This document shows, one piece after another, positions 1 through 6,271 of a DNA stretch of 29,119 nucleotides. Origin of the DNA: NAT127 sp041655035 (GTDB lineage Bacteria; Pseudomonadota; Gammaproteobacteria; Pseudomonadales; Porticoccaceae); contig JBAZCN010000034.1 of the NCBI GenBank assembly GCA_041655035.1, positions 1 through 29,119 on the forward strand, in the 5' to 3' direction. Numbering within the stretch: the stretch's first letter is position 1; every line of letters starts with the position of its first letter. The translations under genes and the position numbers were made by a program. The notes beneath the pieces were generated by a model, which did not search any database, was not told where the DNA came from, and saw nothing but the letters and a program-made list of their open reading frames with translations.

Positions 1-1
1 C

Positions 2-352
2 TTCAAGTGGGACATGCCCAAACGCGGCGAGCCCGGCCTGTTGATGGGCGAAATCCCCAGCCTCAGCCGCTTCCGCGACGGCATGGGGGGACAAGAGCTG
101 TTCACCCTGAAACGCAAGCCCCTCGAGCGCGCCTGCGACCTGCTCGAGCTGTCCGGAGAAATGCTGACGGCCCGCTACGATGAGCACGTTCATGCGGCGC
201 AGAACACAGTGCTGCGCAATCTGCTCGGCATACTGGCGCAGAAGGTCATCGACGTGCGGCAGGATCTGTTCAAGGTGAAATACGGCGTGGATATTTACAA
301 TATGCAGGAAGGGGACAAGGAAAAACTGACCAGGGGGCTGATGGGCGGGTGA
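2..352 (+). CDS. C-terminal part of an unrecognised protein (5' end outside window)
   Basis: The reading frame is open from the window edge; four codons (F-K-W-D) precede the first internal ATG at 14, so this is probably the tail of a longer gene and not a 112-residue protein. About 116 residues are visible. They are hydrophilic and probably helical in the second half, with no membrane segment, no Cys cluster and no signal peptide. The tail ends in a Gly-rich stretch (LMGG). Conserved-looking stretches include GEPGLLMGEIPSLSRFRDG. I do not recognise the family and assign no function. The stop is followed by a short tandem repeat and then by a toxin-antitoxin pair on the same strand, which shows no sign of sharing its job. 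Confidence 0.6.
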   Translation, partial: FKWDMPKRGEPGLLMGEIPSLSRFRDGMGGQELFTLKRKPLERACDLLELSGEMLTARYDEHVHAAQNTVLRNLLGILAQKVIDVRQDLFKVKYGVDIYNMQEGDKEKLTRGLMGG

Positions 353-364
353 GGGTGCGGAACT

Positions 365-395
365 CTGGCTTTGTGGAACCCTGGCTTTGTGGAAC
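365..395. repeat. Two tandem copies of a 15-nt unit
   Basis: The unit CTGGCTTTGTGGAAC occurs at 365-379 and again at 381-395, a perfect copy at a period of 16. It lies between the stop of the first gene and the toxin start at 457. It may be a replication-slippage duplication or a binding-site pair; nothing in the sequence decides which. Confidence 0.7.
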
Positions 396-456
396 TCCTG
401 CTTTACCAAGCCCTCGCCCCATTGCGGCAGAGTATTCGATCGACTACAATCAGGCC

Positions 457-753
457 ATGTTCACGATCAGATTCACCACGGAGTTTTCCGCCTGGCTGGG
501 CGGCATCAAGGATGGCACCACGCGGCGTCGGCTGGCTCGCCGTCTTGAAAAGGCGGAAAAGGGTAACCTCGGCGATGTGAAGCCGGTAGGCGACGGCATA
601 ATGGAAATGCGCGAGTTTTTTGGCCCCGGTTGGCGCATGTACTACGTGCAGCGCGGCCAGATGTTGATCGTGATGCTGGGCGGCGGCGACAAATCCACCC
701 AGACTGCCGACATTGCCGCCGCGAAACATTTGGCTGCCACTGTTGAGGATTGA
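457..753 (+). CDS. Type II toxin, HI1419/HigB-like (RelE superfamily) addiction-module killer protein
   Basis: This is a 98-residue protein of the family usually annotated as phage-derived Gp49-like HigB or TIGR02683. Members are small RelE-fold proteins thought to inhibit translation by ribosome-dependent mRNA cleavage. Visible family landmarks are the N-terminal FTTEFSAWL, the KGNLGDVKPVGDGIMEMR block (about residues 33-50), the FGPGWRMYYV strand (about 53-62) and the GGGDKSTQ..DI signature near the C-terminus (about 73-84). The ATG at 457 was chosen because homologues begin with this M-F-x-I-R sequence; the in-frame GTG at 349 would add 36 unrelated residues. The ribosome binding site is weak. 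The antitoxin gene starts 4 nt after the stop, so the order is toxin first, as in this family. A decayed relative lies at 4889-4954. The toxin appears intact. Confidence 0.9.
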   Translation: MFTIRFTTEFSAWLGGIKDGTTRRRLARRLEKAEKGNLGDVKPVGDGIMEMREFFGPGWRMYYVQRGQMLIVMLGGGDKSTQTADIAAAKHLAATVED

Positions 754-756
754 ATC

Positions 757-1059
757 ATGACCAAGAAGATCAAGGTTTCCGAATTGCCCATCTTCGACAT
801 GGCCGAGTACCTGGAAGACGATCAGGCCATTGCCGAATACCTGTCCATCGTGATGGAGGAAAATGATCCTTCCGCGCTGGCCGACGCGCTGGGCACCATC
901 GCCCGCGCACGCGGCATGAACGAGATCGCCAAGGCCTCCGGCCTGGGCCGCGAGGCGCTGTACAAGGCGCTGCGTCCGGGTGCGAAACCGCGTTTCGACA
1001 CCATCCAGCGGGTGTGCGCAGCGCTGGGGGTAAAACTGACAGCGGTGCGCGTATCCTGA
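757..1059 (+). CDS. Antitoxin, HI1420-family HTH protein partner of the upstream toxin
   Basis: The 100-residue product matches the layout of the addiction-module antidote family TIGR02684. An N-terminal region (FDMAEYLEDDQAIAEYLS, about 13-30) in this family contacts the toxin. It is followed by a Cro/C1-type helix-turn-helix (about 50-92) with the typical GMNEIAKASGLGREALYKAL and FDTIQRVCAALGVKL segments. It neutralises the toxin and, by analogy, represses the pair. It starts 4 nt after the toxin stop, so the genes are almost certainly cotranscribed and probably translationally coupled. No terminator was found just after it; the next gene, yceI, starts 165 nt on and is unrelated. Confidence 0.9.
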   Translation: MTKKIKVSELPIFDMAEYLEDDQAIAEYLSIVMEENDPSALADALGTIARARGMNEIAKASGLGREALYKALRPGAKPRFDTIQRVCAALGVKLTAVRVS

Positions 1060-1224
1060 TCATTCTGGCCTGCCCCCTGTCGTTTCTGAGGAGAGGAGCG
1101 ATCCGGTATATATCACGCTTGCCGAGAAAGGTAATATCCTGTCTGTCGCCAGGCGGCATCGAGTACTTTTCGCTGATTTATCTGATTCAACCGTATTATC
1201 CCTTCATCAGACGAGGAAAATGGA

Positions 1225-1980
1225 ATGAAGAAACATCTGATACTGGCCACCGCCGCATTCGCCCTGGTGGCCTGTTCCGAGCCCCAGGCACCGCAGGAGG
1301 TAGCCCCGGAAAACGTTCAGGAAACCGTCGAGGAAACGACAACCCATACCGCAGCCGAGACGGCGGTGGCCGAACCCGTGGAGATCCACATCGTGGCCCC
1401 TGCCGGACGCTACCAGTTGGACCAGAGTCACGCCAGCCTGCATTTCAGCGTCAAGCACCTGGGTGTTTCCAACTATGTCATGCGCTTTACCGACTTCGAC
1501 GTCACCGTCGACCTCGATCCGGACGACCTGTCGGCTTCGTCAGTGAGCGCCACCATCGACCCGGCGTCGATTCGCACGGACTTCTCCGGCGATTACCAGG
1601 GCACCCACCCGGACTCGGGGTTTGCCACCTGGGATGAAGACCTGGCGAAGAGCGGCAACTTCCTCAACGCGGGTGAACACACCTCCATCACCTTCACGTC
1701 CACCCGTGTCGAGCAGGCCCAGGATGGGACCTTGCACGTCACCGGCGACCTCGAGCTGCTCGGCCAGACCAAGCCGATAACGCTGGAGGTTGCCGTGGTG
1801 GGCTCGGAGCAGGCGCATCCGTTCAGCGGTGTGGGACTGATCGGCTTTTCCGCCACGGGCACCTTCAACCGGTCCGACTTCGGCATGACGCACCTGGTCA
1901 ACCCGCCATTGGTCAGCGATACCGTGACGCTGCAGTTCGAGGGCGAGTTTCTGCAAGAGCAGGACGATGACGAAAGCTGA
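1225..1980 (+). CDS. YceI-family lipoprotein
   Basis: A 251-residue protein begins with a lipoprotein signal (MKKHLILATAAFALVAC), with the lipobox LVAC placing the acylated Cys at residue 17. A low-complexity Glu/Thr/Ala linker follows to about residue 70, then a YceI domain (PF04264) from GRYQLDQSHASLHFSVKHLG to about residue 243. YceI domains are eight-stranded lipocalin-like barrels that bind polyisoprenoid chains such as ubiquinone-8; they are periplasmic or outer-membrane associated. The domain shows the usual SHASLHFSVKHLG entry and the FNRSDFGM motif. A good ribosome binding site (GAGGAAAA) precedes the ATG. The next gene carries a second YceI domain fused to a b561 cytochrome. A hairpin separates the two, so they may be only partly cotranscribed. 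Confidence 0.9.
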   Translation: MKKHLILATAAFALVACSEPQAPQEVAPENVQETVEETTTHTAAETAVAEPVEIHIVAPAGRYQLDQSHASLHFSVKHLGVSNYVMRFTDFDVTVDLDPDDLSASSVSATIDPASIRTDFSGDYQGTHPDSGFATWDEDLAKSGNFLNAGEHTSITFTSTRVEQAQDGTLHVTGDLELLGQTKPITLEVAVVGSEQAHPFSGVGLIGFSATGTFNRSDFGMTHLVNPPLVSDTVTLQFEGEFLQEQDDDES

Positions 1981-1987
1981 TTGACGT

Positions 1988-2006
1988 GCCGCCCAATCAG
2001 GGCGGC
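1988..2006 (+). terminator. Perfect 7-bp hairpin after the YceI lipoprotein gene
   Basis: GCCGCCC (1988-1994) and GGGCGGC (2000-2006) pair perfectly around the 5-nt loop AATCA, 8 nt after the yceI stop. Only a short CTT follows and there is no long U tract, so termination may be partial. The hairpin sits inside any reading frame started at the upstream GTG (1986), which favours the later GTG at 2034 for the next gene. Confidence 0.5.
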
Positions 2007-2033
2007 CTTCGATCATCGAGGCTATCAACCATC

Positions 2034-3317
2034 GTGGCTTTTAACCATCGCTACAATGTGGTCGCGATCACCCTCCACTGGGTGATCGCCGCCGCCCTTC
2101 TCGCCAACCTCGGGCTGGGTCTATGGATGAGCTGGGCGATCGATTCGCCCACGGCCCAGGCCCGGGCCGTGGGCGCCTTCCAGCTCCATAAATCCCTCGG
2201 CCTTAGCGTGCTAGTACTCAGCCTGCTGCGGCTGGCCTGGCGCTTCCTCTATCCCCCACCGCCGCTGCCCGCACAAACGACTCGCTGGGAGCGGGCACTG
2301 GCTGCCGTTACCCACTGGCTGTTCTACGGCCTGATGATCGGCCTGCCCCTGAGCGGTTGGCTCTATGTGTCGGCGCAGTGGCGGGGCGATGCGCCCTTCA
2401 ATATTCCCACCCTGTGGTTCGGGGTGTTCGAGGTGCCGCACCTGTTCGACCTCGGCGATGCCGGCAGGGCATTGCGCGCGCAGGCGGCTGCGGTGGCCTT
2501 CAACATCCACGGCGCCATGGCGCTGGCGCTGGTGATTCTGCTGGCGCTGCACGTGGGCGCGGCACTCAAGCACCATGTCATACAGCGCGACGGGGTGCTG
2601 GCGCGCATGCTGCCCTGGCTGGCGACGGCGGAGCAGCCCGTCATGTCGGCGGCAACCCGGCGGCCGGAGCCCCGCAATCTGGCTGCCGCCGCTATCACCC
2701 TGCTGATCGCCTCGCTGCTGATAGGCTATGCGGCCACCACCCGGCTGGTCCCACCCGATGTCGCTGAACCGGGGAGCAAGGCCGGCGTGCTGCAAACCCT
2801 GGTTGCCGGGAGCGGCACCAAAGCCCGGGAATGGCGGGTGGATGGCGCCAACAGCCATATCCGTTTCGGGGGCGTACACGCCGGTCGCCCGTTCAATGGG
2901 CATTTTGATGAATGGCAAGCGGCCATTCATATCGACACGCAAGCACCGGCCCAATCCTTTATCGCCGCCGTGGTGGCGACCACCTCGGCAACGGTTGGCG
3001 TGCCACTGCACGACAGCTCCCTGCCCCAAGGCGAGTGGTTCGACGTGGCCAACCACCCCCATGCCACCTACCGCAGCACGGCCATCGAGCTCCTGAGCGA
3101 TCATCGCTATGCCATTGCGGGCATTCTCACCATCAAGGGCCGCCCGGTGGAACTGGCGCCGTTGATCCTCAGTATCGAGGGCAACGCCCTGAACATTTCC
3201 GGCACCCTGGAACTCAATCGCGCCGAGGTGGATATGGGCATGGAATCCGATCCCGGCGGCCAATATGTATCGCGCATAATTGAAATCCGCATAGACGTGA
3301 CTGCCGTGGCGCCGTAG
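2034..3317 (+). CDS. Cytochrome b561 fused to a C-terminal YceI domain
   Basis: About 427 residues. The N-terminal half is a four-helix diheme cytochrome b561 of the bacterial CybB/YceJ type. Candidate heme-ligand histidines are visible in LHWVIAA, QLHKSLG, THWLFYG, NIHGAMA and ALHVGAALKHHVIQRDGVLARM, the last being the family's C-terminal signature. A linker and a fifth hydrophobic helix (ITLLIASLLIGYAA) follow. The last 160 or so residues form a YceI domain (GANSHIRFGGVHAGRPFNGHF through LNRAEVDMGM), probably periplasmic. The likely role is electron transfer with membrane quinones. E. coli has separate yceJ (b561) and yceI genes in one operon; here they are fused and a second free lipoprotein copy sits upstream. 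The GTG at 2034 is preferred over the GTG at 1986 because the latter runs through a hairpin; a CGAGG lies about 11 nt upstream of 2034. Confidence 0.88.
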   Translation: MAFNHRYNVVAITLHWVIAAALLANLGLGLWMSWAIDSPTAQARAVGAFQLHKSLGLSVLVLSLLRLAWRFLYPPPPLPAQTTRWERALAAVTHWLFYGLMIGLPLSGWLYVSAQWRGDAPFNIPTLWFGVFEVPHLFDLGDAGRALRAQAAAVAFNIHGAMALALVILLALHVGAALKHHVIQRDGVLARMLPWLATAEQPVMSAATRRPEPRNLAAAAITLLIASLLIGYAATTRLVPPDVAEPGSKAGVLQTLVAGSGTKAREWRVDGANSHIRFGGVHAGRPFNGHFDEWQAAIHIDTQAPAQSFIAAVVATTSATVGVPLHDSSLPQGEWFDVANHPHATYRSTAIELLSDHRYAIAGILTIKGRPVELAPLILSIEGNALNISGTLELNRAEVDMGMESDPGGQYVSRIIEIRIDVTAVAP

Positions 3318-3684
3318 CGGGGATTTGCCCTCAGTGACCCCGGCAAGCTGATCGAGCAGGCCAAGTCGAAACAGTCATCGATCAGCCGATCGCCATCCGT
3401 GCCGCAGCGGACCGGCCCGTTGGCGATTGCCAATTGTGTCTCCGTCGCCTTGAAGGTGAGATGGCAAGAGGTGGTGAGGGCCGACATCAGCGGCGTTGAT
3501 TGCCTGGCGACAAGCCCACGTTTACACTACAAAAACGCCGTGGCCCTCAGGCATGGAAATAAGGTATTCCGGGCAGTTCCTATCCGTAAATTTTTTAATC
3601 TTCCAGGATCGGGTTAATGGCAAATTTTTTCAAATTAATTTTTCTACAGACTCGTTAAGCTCAATGCGCGGACACCTACATTCC
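3318..3684. other. Intergenic stretch without a supported gene
   Basis: About 370 nt. It begins with a weak hairpin (CGGGG at 3318-3322, CCCCG at 3338-3342) directly after the b561-YceI stop. From about 3580 it becomes AT-rich and presumably holds the promoter of the ABM-domain gene. Short open frames exist on both strands but none has a ribosome binding site or a recognisable product. This is the left edge of the AT-richer accessory stretch. Confidence 0.5.
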
Positions 3685-3972
3685 ATGCTCAAAGTCATTG
3701 CTCAAGATTTTATCGATCCGGCTCACCTCGAAGATGTCATGCCGCTGTATCGCGAATTGATAGAGAAGACCAGGAAGGAACCGCTGTGCATATCTTACGA
3801 TCTTTTCATCAACCAGAAAGACCGGGGGCATTTCATATTCATAGAGGAGTGGCCTGATCGGGCAGCCTTGGATGCACACTGCAACACTGAGCACTTCAAA
3901 AGGCTGGTTCCACTGATAGACCAGTATCAAAGAAAGGAAGGCGCTTATCTCTTCATGGACACATTCGAGTGA
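3685..3972 (+). CDS. Antibiotic-biosynthesis-monooxygenase (ABM) domain protein, putative quinol monooxygenase
   Basis: A 95-residue single-domain protein with the dimeric alpha/beta ferredoxin-like ABM fold (PF03992; YgiN-like). It shows an N-terminal strand MLKVIAQDFI, helix HLEDVMPLYRELIEKTRKEPLC, strand ISYDLFINQ, strand GHFIFIEEWPDRAALDAHCNTEHFKRLVPLID, and a C-terminal strand GAYLFMD. The [F]IEEW..R.ALDAH..TEHF block is the family signature. Members oxidise quinols or are small cofactor-free monooxygenases; the substrate cannot be told. The ATG at 3685 was preferred over 3664 because family members start immediately before the first strand. No operon partner: the next gene is 258 nt downstream. 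Confidence 0.8.
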   Translation: MLKVIAQDFIDPAHLEDVMPLYRELIEKTRKEPLCISYDLFINQKDRGHFIFIEEWPDRAALDAHCNTEHFKRLVPLIDQYQRKEGAYLFMDTFE

Positions 3973-4230
3973 TCAAGCTCATAAGCCGATGCACGCGGAC
4001 CGTGTTGCAAATAGGAGACACCTCAACTCCTTGTTTTCTTGACTAAAACCCTTCACTCCTCTGTTGTTGTGTCATTTTAGCAACAGATTTCTCGCTTCTG
4101 CTTTCCCGAATAATCCTAACATGCTGATAAACAGACTCTTTTTTAACTGGTATAGATAATGCCCTTCTAATAAGGCGTGACTGCTTACGCATTCGAAATA
4201 CCATTTATCTATCGGATAATCGGAGAAATT

Positions 4231-4527
4231 ATGAAAATTTTAGTGGCTACCTTTGCCAGTCTTGTACTTGCAGTTCCTGTTTTCGCCGCTGGTGGCGAAA
4301 CGGATTACAAAAGCAAGTTTCAGGAACTGGATACCAACAGCAACTCGACCCTCAGCCCGGAAGAATTTCAGGCCAAGGGCAAGGATGCGCAAGCTTTCTC
4401 TCAATATGACCTGGATGGTAATGGCGAGGTGAGTGAGGAAGAATTTGCCTCGGTGAAAAAAACTAAAAAGGAGAGAAAGGAAGGGCATGGAACTGATAGC
4501 GGAACCCGCAGCGACAGAACCCCATAA
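4231..4527 (+). CDS. Secreted EF-hand calcium-binding protein
   Basis: A 98-residue protein with a clear Sec signal peptide (MKILVATFASLVLAVPVFA, cleavage near residue 19-20). Two EF-hand loops follow: residues 34-45 (D-T-N-S-N-S-T-L-S-P-E-E) and 60-71 (D-L-D-G-N-G-E-V-S-E-E-E). Both have acidic or oxygen ligands at positions 1, 3, 5 and 12, so both should bind calcium; the second is the more canonical. The C-terminal 25 residues are Lys/Glu/Ser-rich and look disordered. The ribosome binding site CGGAGA lies 5 nt before the ATG. It is probably a periplasmic calcium buffer or sensor. csbD begins 37 nt downstream with its own good ribosome binding site, so the two may be cotranscribed. Confidence 0.88.
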   Translation: MKILVATFASLVLAVPVFAAGGETDYKSKFQELDTNSNSTLSPEEFQAKGKDAQAFSQYDLDGNGEVSEEEFASVKKTKKERKEGHGTDSGTRSDRTP

Positions 4528-4564
4528 GGCTGAGCATGCGTCATTCGTCGTTAACGAGGTTTTT

Positions 4565-4762
4565 ATGAACAAAGATATTATTTCGGGAAAATGGAAACAA
4601 CTCGCCGGGAAAGCAAAAAGTACCTGGGGTAAGTTGACTGATGATGATTTCGATGTCGCCGAGGGAAACCGCGACTATTTGATTGGGCGAGTCCAGGAAA
4701 GATACGGCATTGCCAAGGATGAGGCGGAACGCCAGGTCAAGGATTTCGAAAGAACATTGTGA
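4565..4762 (+). CDS. CsbD family stress-response protein
   Basis: A 65-residue hydrophilic protein with the hallmark CsbD layout: N-terminal MNKDIISGKWKQLAGKAKSTWGKLTDDD, then VAEGNRDYLIGRVQERYGIAKDEAERQVKDF. CsbD-like proteins (PF05532; E. coli YjbJ) are abundant in stationary phase or general stress; their molecular role is unknown. The start at 4565 is supported by a GAGG 5 nt upstream and by homologues starting at M-N-K-D-x-I-x-G-x-W. The 26 in-frame residues upstream do not look like CsbD. A strong hairpin lies 46 nt after the stop. Confidence 0.92.
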   Translation: MNKDIISGKWKQLAGKAKSTWGKLTDDDFDVAEGNRDYLIGRVQERYGIAKDEAERQVKDFERTL

Positions 4763-4807
4763 GTCAGGTTTGCCAGAGACTATTGGTCTGATTGAGAATG
4801 CTCGTGC

Positions 4808-4836
4808 CTGGTTGCCTTTTTGCAAAAGGAAACCAG
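4808..4836. terminator. 13-bp near-perfect hairpin downstream of csbD
   Basis: Arms 4808-4820 (CTGGTTGCCTTTT) and 4824-4836 (AAAAGGAAACCAG) pair with a single mismatch around a 3-nt loop TGC. The T-run lies inside the arm, so this is a stable stem and not a textbook intrinsic terminator. Its position after csbD suggests transcription termination or RNA 3'-end protection. Confidence 0.45.
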
Positions 4837-4867
4837 CATGAGCAGCACAATCGGCTAGCCGAGTAGT

Positions 4868-4885
4868 CGGGGACAGACCACGGTT
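4868..4885. repeat. Relic repeat motif, GGGACAGACCACGG type
   Basis: CGGGGACAGACCACGGTTT-like motif at about 4868-4885. A diverged second copy (CGGGACAGACCATGATTT) lies at 4994-5011, and the two bracket the fossil toxin fragment. From memory, motifs of this kind are common next to REP-associated/IS200-like transposase genes in proteobacteria. No transposase remains here, so the link is inference; the duplication itself is visible. Confidence 0.45.
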
Positions 4886-4888
4886 TAA

Positions 4889-4954
4889 CACCACGCCTTC
4901 GCCCACCGGCTTCACGTCACCCAGGTTGTCCTTTTCGGCTTGTTCAAGGCGGCG
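4889..4954 (-). pseudogene. Fossil fragment of an HI1419/HigB-like toxin gene
   Basis: Read on the minus strand, 4954-4889 encodes RRLEQAEKDNLGDVKPVGEGVV. This aligns without gaps to RRLEKAEKGNLGDVKPVGDGIM of the intact toxin at 457-753 (its bases 538-603), with 17 of 22 residues and about 52 of 66 bases identical. The alignment stops abruptly on both sides: upstream an in-frame TAG appears three codons before, and downstream the sequence runs into the GGGACAGACC-type motif. No start, catalytic C-terminal part or antitoxin remains, so this is a dead remnant. It is not a simple copy of the live gene, since most differences are at third codon positions; it looks like a separate family member that decayed. 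Confidence 0.75.
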
Positions 4955-5050
4955 GTCGGACTACGAAGTGCTACATCGCCTTTAAGCCTCTTTCGGGACA
5001 GACCATGATTTCACGGCAAAATCTGAAACACCCACATTATGATCGGGGAA

Positions 5051-5100
5051 ATTGTCATTTCGAACAAAGGGAGAAATCCTGGACCGGGTTCAATAGATTC
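5051..5100. repeat. Possible interspersed repeat of the GTCATTTCGA..GAGAAATC type
   Basis: The segment starts GTCATTTCGAACAAAGGGAG, continues AAATCCT, and after a GC-rich spacer has AGATTCCCC. From memory this pattern recurs as a dispersed extragenic element in several bacterial genomes. The second half-element is incomplete, so it may be degenerate. Only one copy is in the window. Confidence 0.35.
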
Positions 5101-5173
5101 CCCCTATGGCTGGAATAACAGAGGGGGTGTTAAAAGTATGGGTGTAACAGACTTTCATAATGCAGAGACAAGG

Positions 5174-5204
5174 TTGACAAGGTAAGGAATAATCCTTACC
5201 TTGT
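5174..5204 (+). promoter_or_regulatory. prlF-yhaV promoter with overlapping palindromic operator
   Basis: A perfect inverted repeat, ACAAGGTAAGGA (5177-5188) and TCCTTACCTTGT (5193-5204), is separated by ATAA. It overlaps a consensus -35 TTGACA at 5174-5179. A fair -10, TACCTT, lies at 5197-5202 with 17-bp spacing. This is the arrangement expected of an autoregulated toxin-antitoxin operator bound by the AbrB-fold PrlF. The predicted transcription start falls at or next to the ATG at 5209, so the mRNA may be leaderless. Confidence 0.7.
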
Positions 5205-5208
5205 GGGT

Positions 5209-5553
5209 ATGAGCATTACCGACGAGACTTCGACCGTGCCTGCCATTCATGAACAAGCCACCCTGACTTCCAAGGGGCAGATCACCCTGCCCAAGTCCAT
5301 CCGCCAGGCTCTGGGCGTAACCACCGGGGAGAAGGTGGCATTCGAGTTGCGCGATGGCGATGTGATCGTCACCCGTGCCGACGCCGAACATGAAGACCCG
5401 GCCATCGGCGCCTTTCTGGGCTTGCTGGAGCAGGATATCCGCCAGGGCAAACACGCTGGCCGCCTGCCGGACCCTCTCGCCCAGGCCATGCTGGCCAACC
5501 TGGAGCATCCGCTGGACCTCGATGAAGACATAGAAGGAGAAGTCGCCCTCTGA
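5209..5553 (+). CDS. prlF: PrlF-type antitoxin (AbrB/SpoVT fold)
   Basis: A 114-residue antitoxin. The N-terminal swapped-hairpin DNA-binding domain (about residues 13-54) shows ATLTSKGQITLPKSIRQALGV..GEKVAFELRDGDVIVTRA, the AbrB-superfamily signature. The C-terminal half (EDPAIGAFLGLLEQDIRQGK through LDEDIEGEVAL) matches the PrlF/SohA antitoxins that neutralise YhaV. Start choice: the ATG at 5209 and a GTG at 5203 are both possible. Neither has a well-placed Shine-Dalgarno sequence, and the promoter position suggests leaderless translation from 5209. The stop overlaps the yhaV start (TGATG), which implies translational coupling. The palindrome at 5177-5204 is the likely autoregulatory operator. 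Confidence 0.93.
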   Translation: MSITDETSTVPAIHEQATLTSKGQITLPKSIRQALGVTTGEKVAFELRDGDVIVTRADAEHEDPAIGAFLGLLEQDIRQGKHAGRLPDPLAQAMLANLEHPLDLDEDIEGEVAL

Positions 5554-6014
5554 TGCAACGCCATGGATGGATACTGCTGTTCCATGAGTGCATCGTGGAG
5601 CAACTGCGAAAGCTGGAGTCAGCCGCCGAGCGCGCACAGCGCACCGACCCGCAAGGCTGTGAAGGCAACGCCAACGTCAAGCTGTTCAGGGCACTGAGCC
5701 AGTTGATCCTTGAGATCGTACCCAGCGACCCGGGCCGGGACGAGTATCGGCAAGGCAACACGCTGGGGCCGGCACACCGGCACTGGCGGCGAGCCAAGGT
5801 CGGAAGGCGCTTCCGCCTGTTCTTTCGATATGATTCCAGGTCGAAGACCATCGTATTCGCCTGGGTCAATGATGAGCAGACACTGCGTTCTTCCGGCAGC
5901 AAATCCGATCCCTACTCGGTGTTCGAGAAGATGCTCCAACGGGGCAATCCGCCGGATGATTGGGAAAGCCTTGTCGCAGAGAGCCGGTCGCACTTGTTGA
6001 AGAAGGAGAAGTGA
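5553..6014 (+). CDS. yhaV: YhaV-type ribosome-dependent mRNA interferase toxin
   Basis: A 153-residue toxin of the YhaV family (RelE superfamily). It follows E. coli YhaV throughout: N-terminal GWILLFHECIVEQL, helix ANVKLFRALSQLILEIVP, then RQGNTLGPAHRHWRRAKVGRRFRLFFRYDSRSKTIVFAWVNDEQTLRSSGSKSDPYSVFEKMLQRGNPPDDWESL. The WRRAK, RFRLFFRY, WVNDE.TLR and KSDPY.VF..ML.RG.PP.DW blocks are the family landmarks. The length is normal and the frame uninterrupted, so it should be active. It starts on the A of the prlF stop codon. Beyond the stop lies a weak GCCC/GGGC hairpin with a T4 run (6074-6099) that might terminate the operon. Confidence 0.94.
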   Translation: MQRHGWILLFHECIVEQLRKLESAAERAQRTDPQGCEGNANVKLFRALSQLILEIVPSDPGRDEYRQGNTLGPAHRHWRRAKVGRRFRLFFRYDSRSKTIVFAWVNDEQTLRSSGSKSDPYSVFEKMLQRGNPPDDWESLVAESRSHLLKKEK

Positions 6015-6102
6015 TGATCCTCGAATCTTTTAACAGCATTGCCAGGATCGGAACATGATCAAGAATGGCATGCGCCCGGGGCATCCGGACGGGGCTTTTA
6101 CT

Positions 6103-6136
6103 CTGACTCCGATCTCCCGCTGACTCCGATCTCCCG
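6103..6136. repeat. 17-bp perfect tandem duplication in a GATCTC-rich tract
   Basis: CTGACTCCGATCTCCCG occurs at 6103-6119 and 6120-6136. Degenerate CGATCTC units continue to about 6152. Read on the minus strand, its left flank gives GGAGTCAGAGTAAAAGCC, a motif that from memory accompanies REP-type transposases. The tract separates yhaV from the unknown pair downstream. Confidence 0.65.
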
Positions 6137-6271
6137 ATCTCACCGATCTCACAGACAAACGGCATAAACCAAAGATCAGCGGTCAGATTAATATATTCAA
6201 AGCTGTAGAATCGCAAGATGATGGCGGGCGAAAGCCGCTACAACAAAACAATACAAAGTCAGGGAGTGGTC

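Noticed and set aside
1986..2033. GTG at 1986 as the start of the b561-YceI gene
   Set aside because: It would place the perfect hairpin at 1988-2006 inside the coding region and add 16 residues not typical of the family.
2211..3263. Minus-strand open frame of 350 codons opposite the b561-YceI gene
   Set aside because: Antisense shadow. The plus-strand product shows clear b561 and YceI motifs.
3107..3487. Minus-strand open frame running into the 3318-3684 gap
   Set aside because: More than half overlaps the b561-YceI gene in antisense; no ribosome binding site or known motif in the remaining part.
5203..5208. GTG at 5203 as the prlF start
   Set aside because: It lies inside the operator palindrome and upstream of the predicted transcription start. 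It cannot be ruled out, but the ATG at 5209 fits better.
6103..6152. CRISPR-like repeats
   Set aside because: The units are directly adjacent without spacers and only two are perfect; a tandem duplication explains them.
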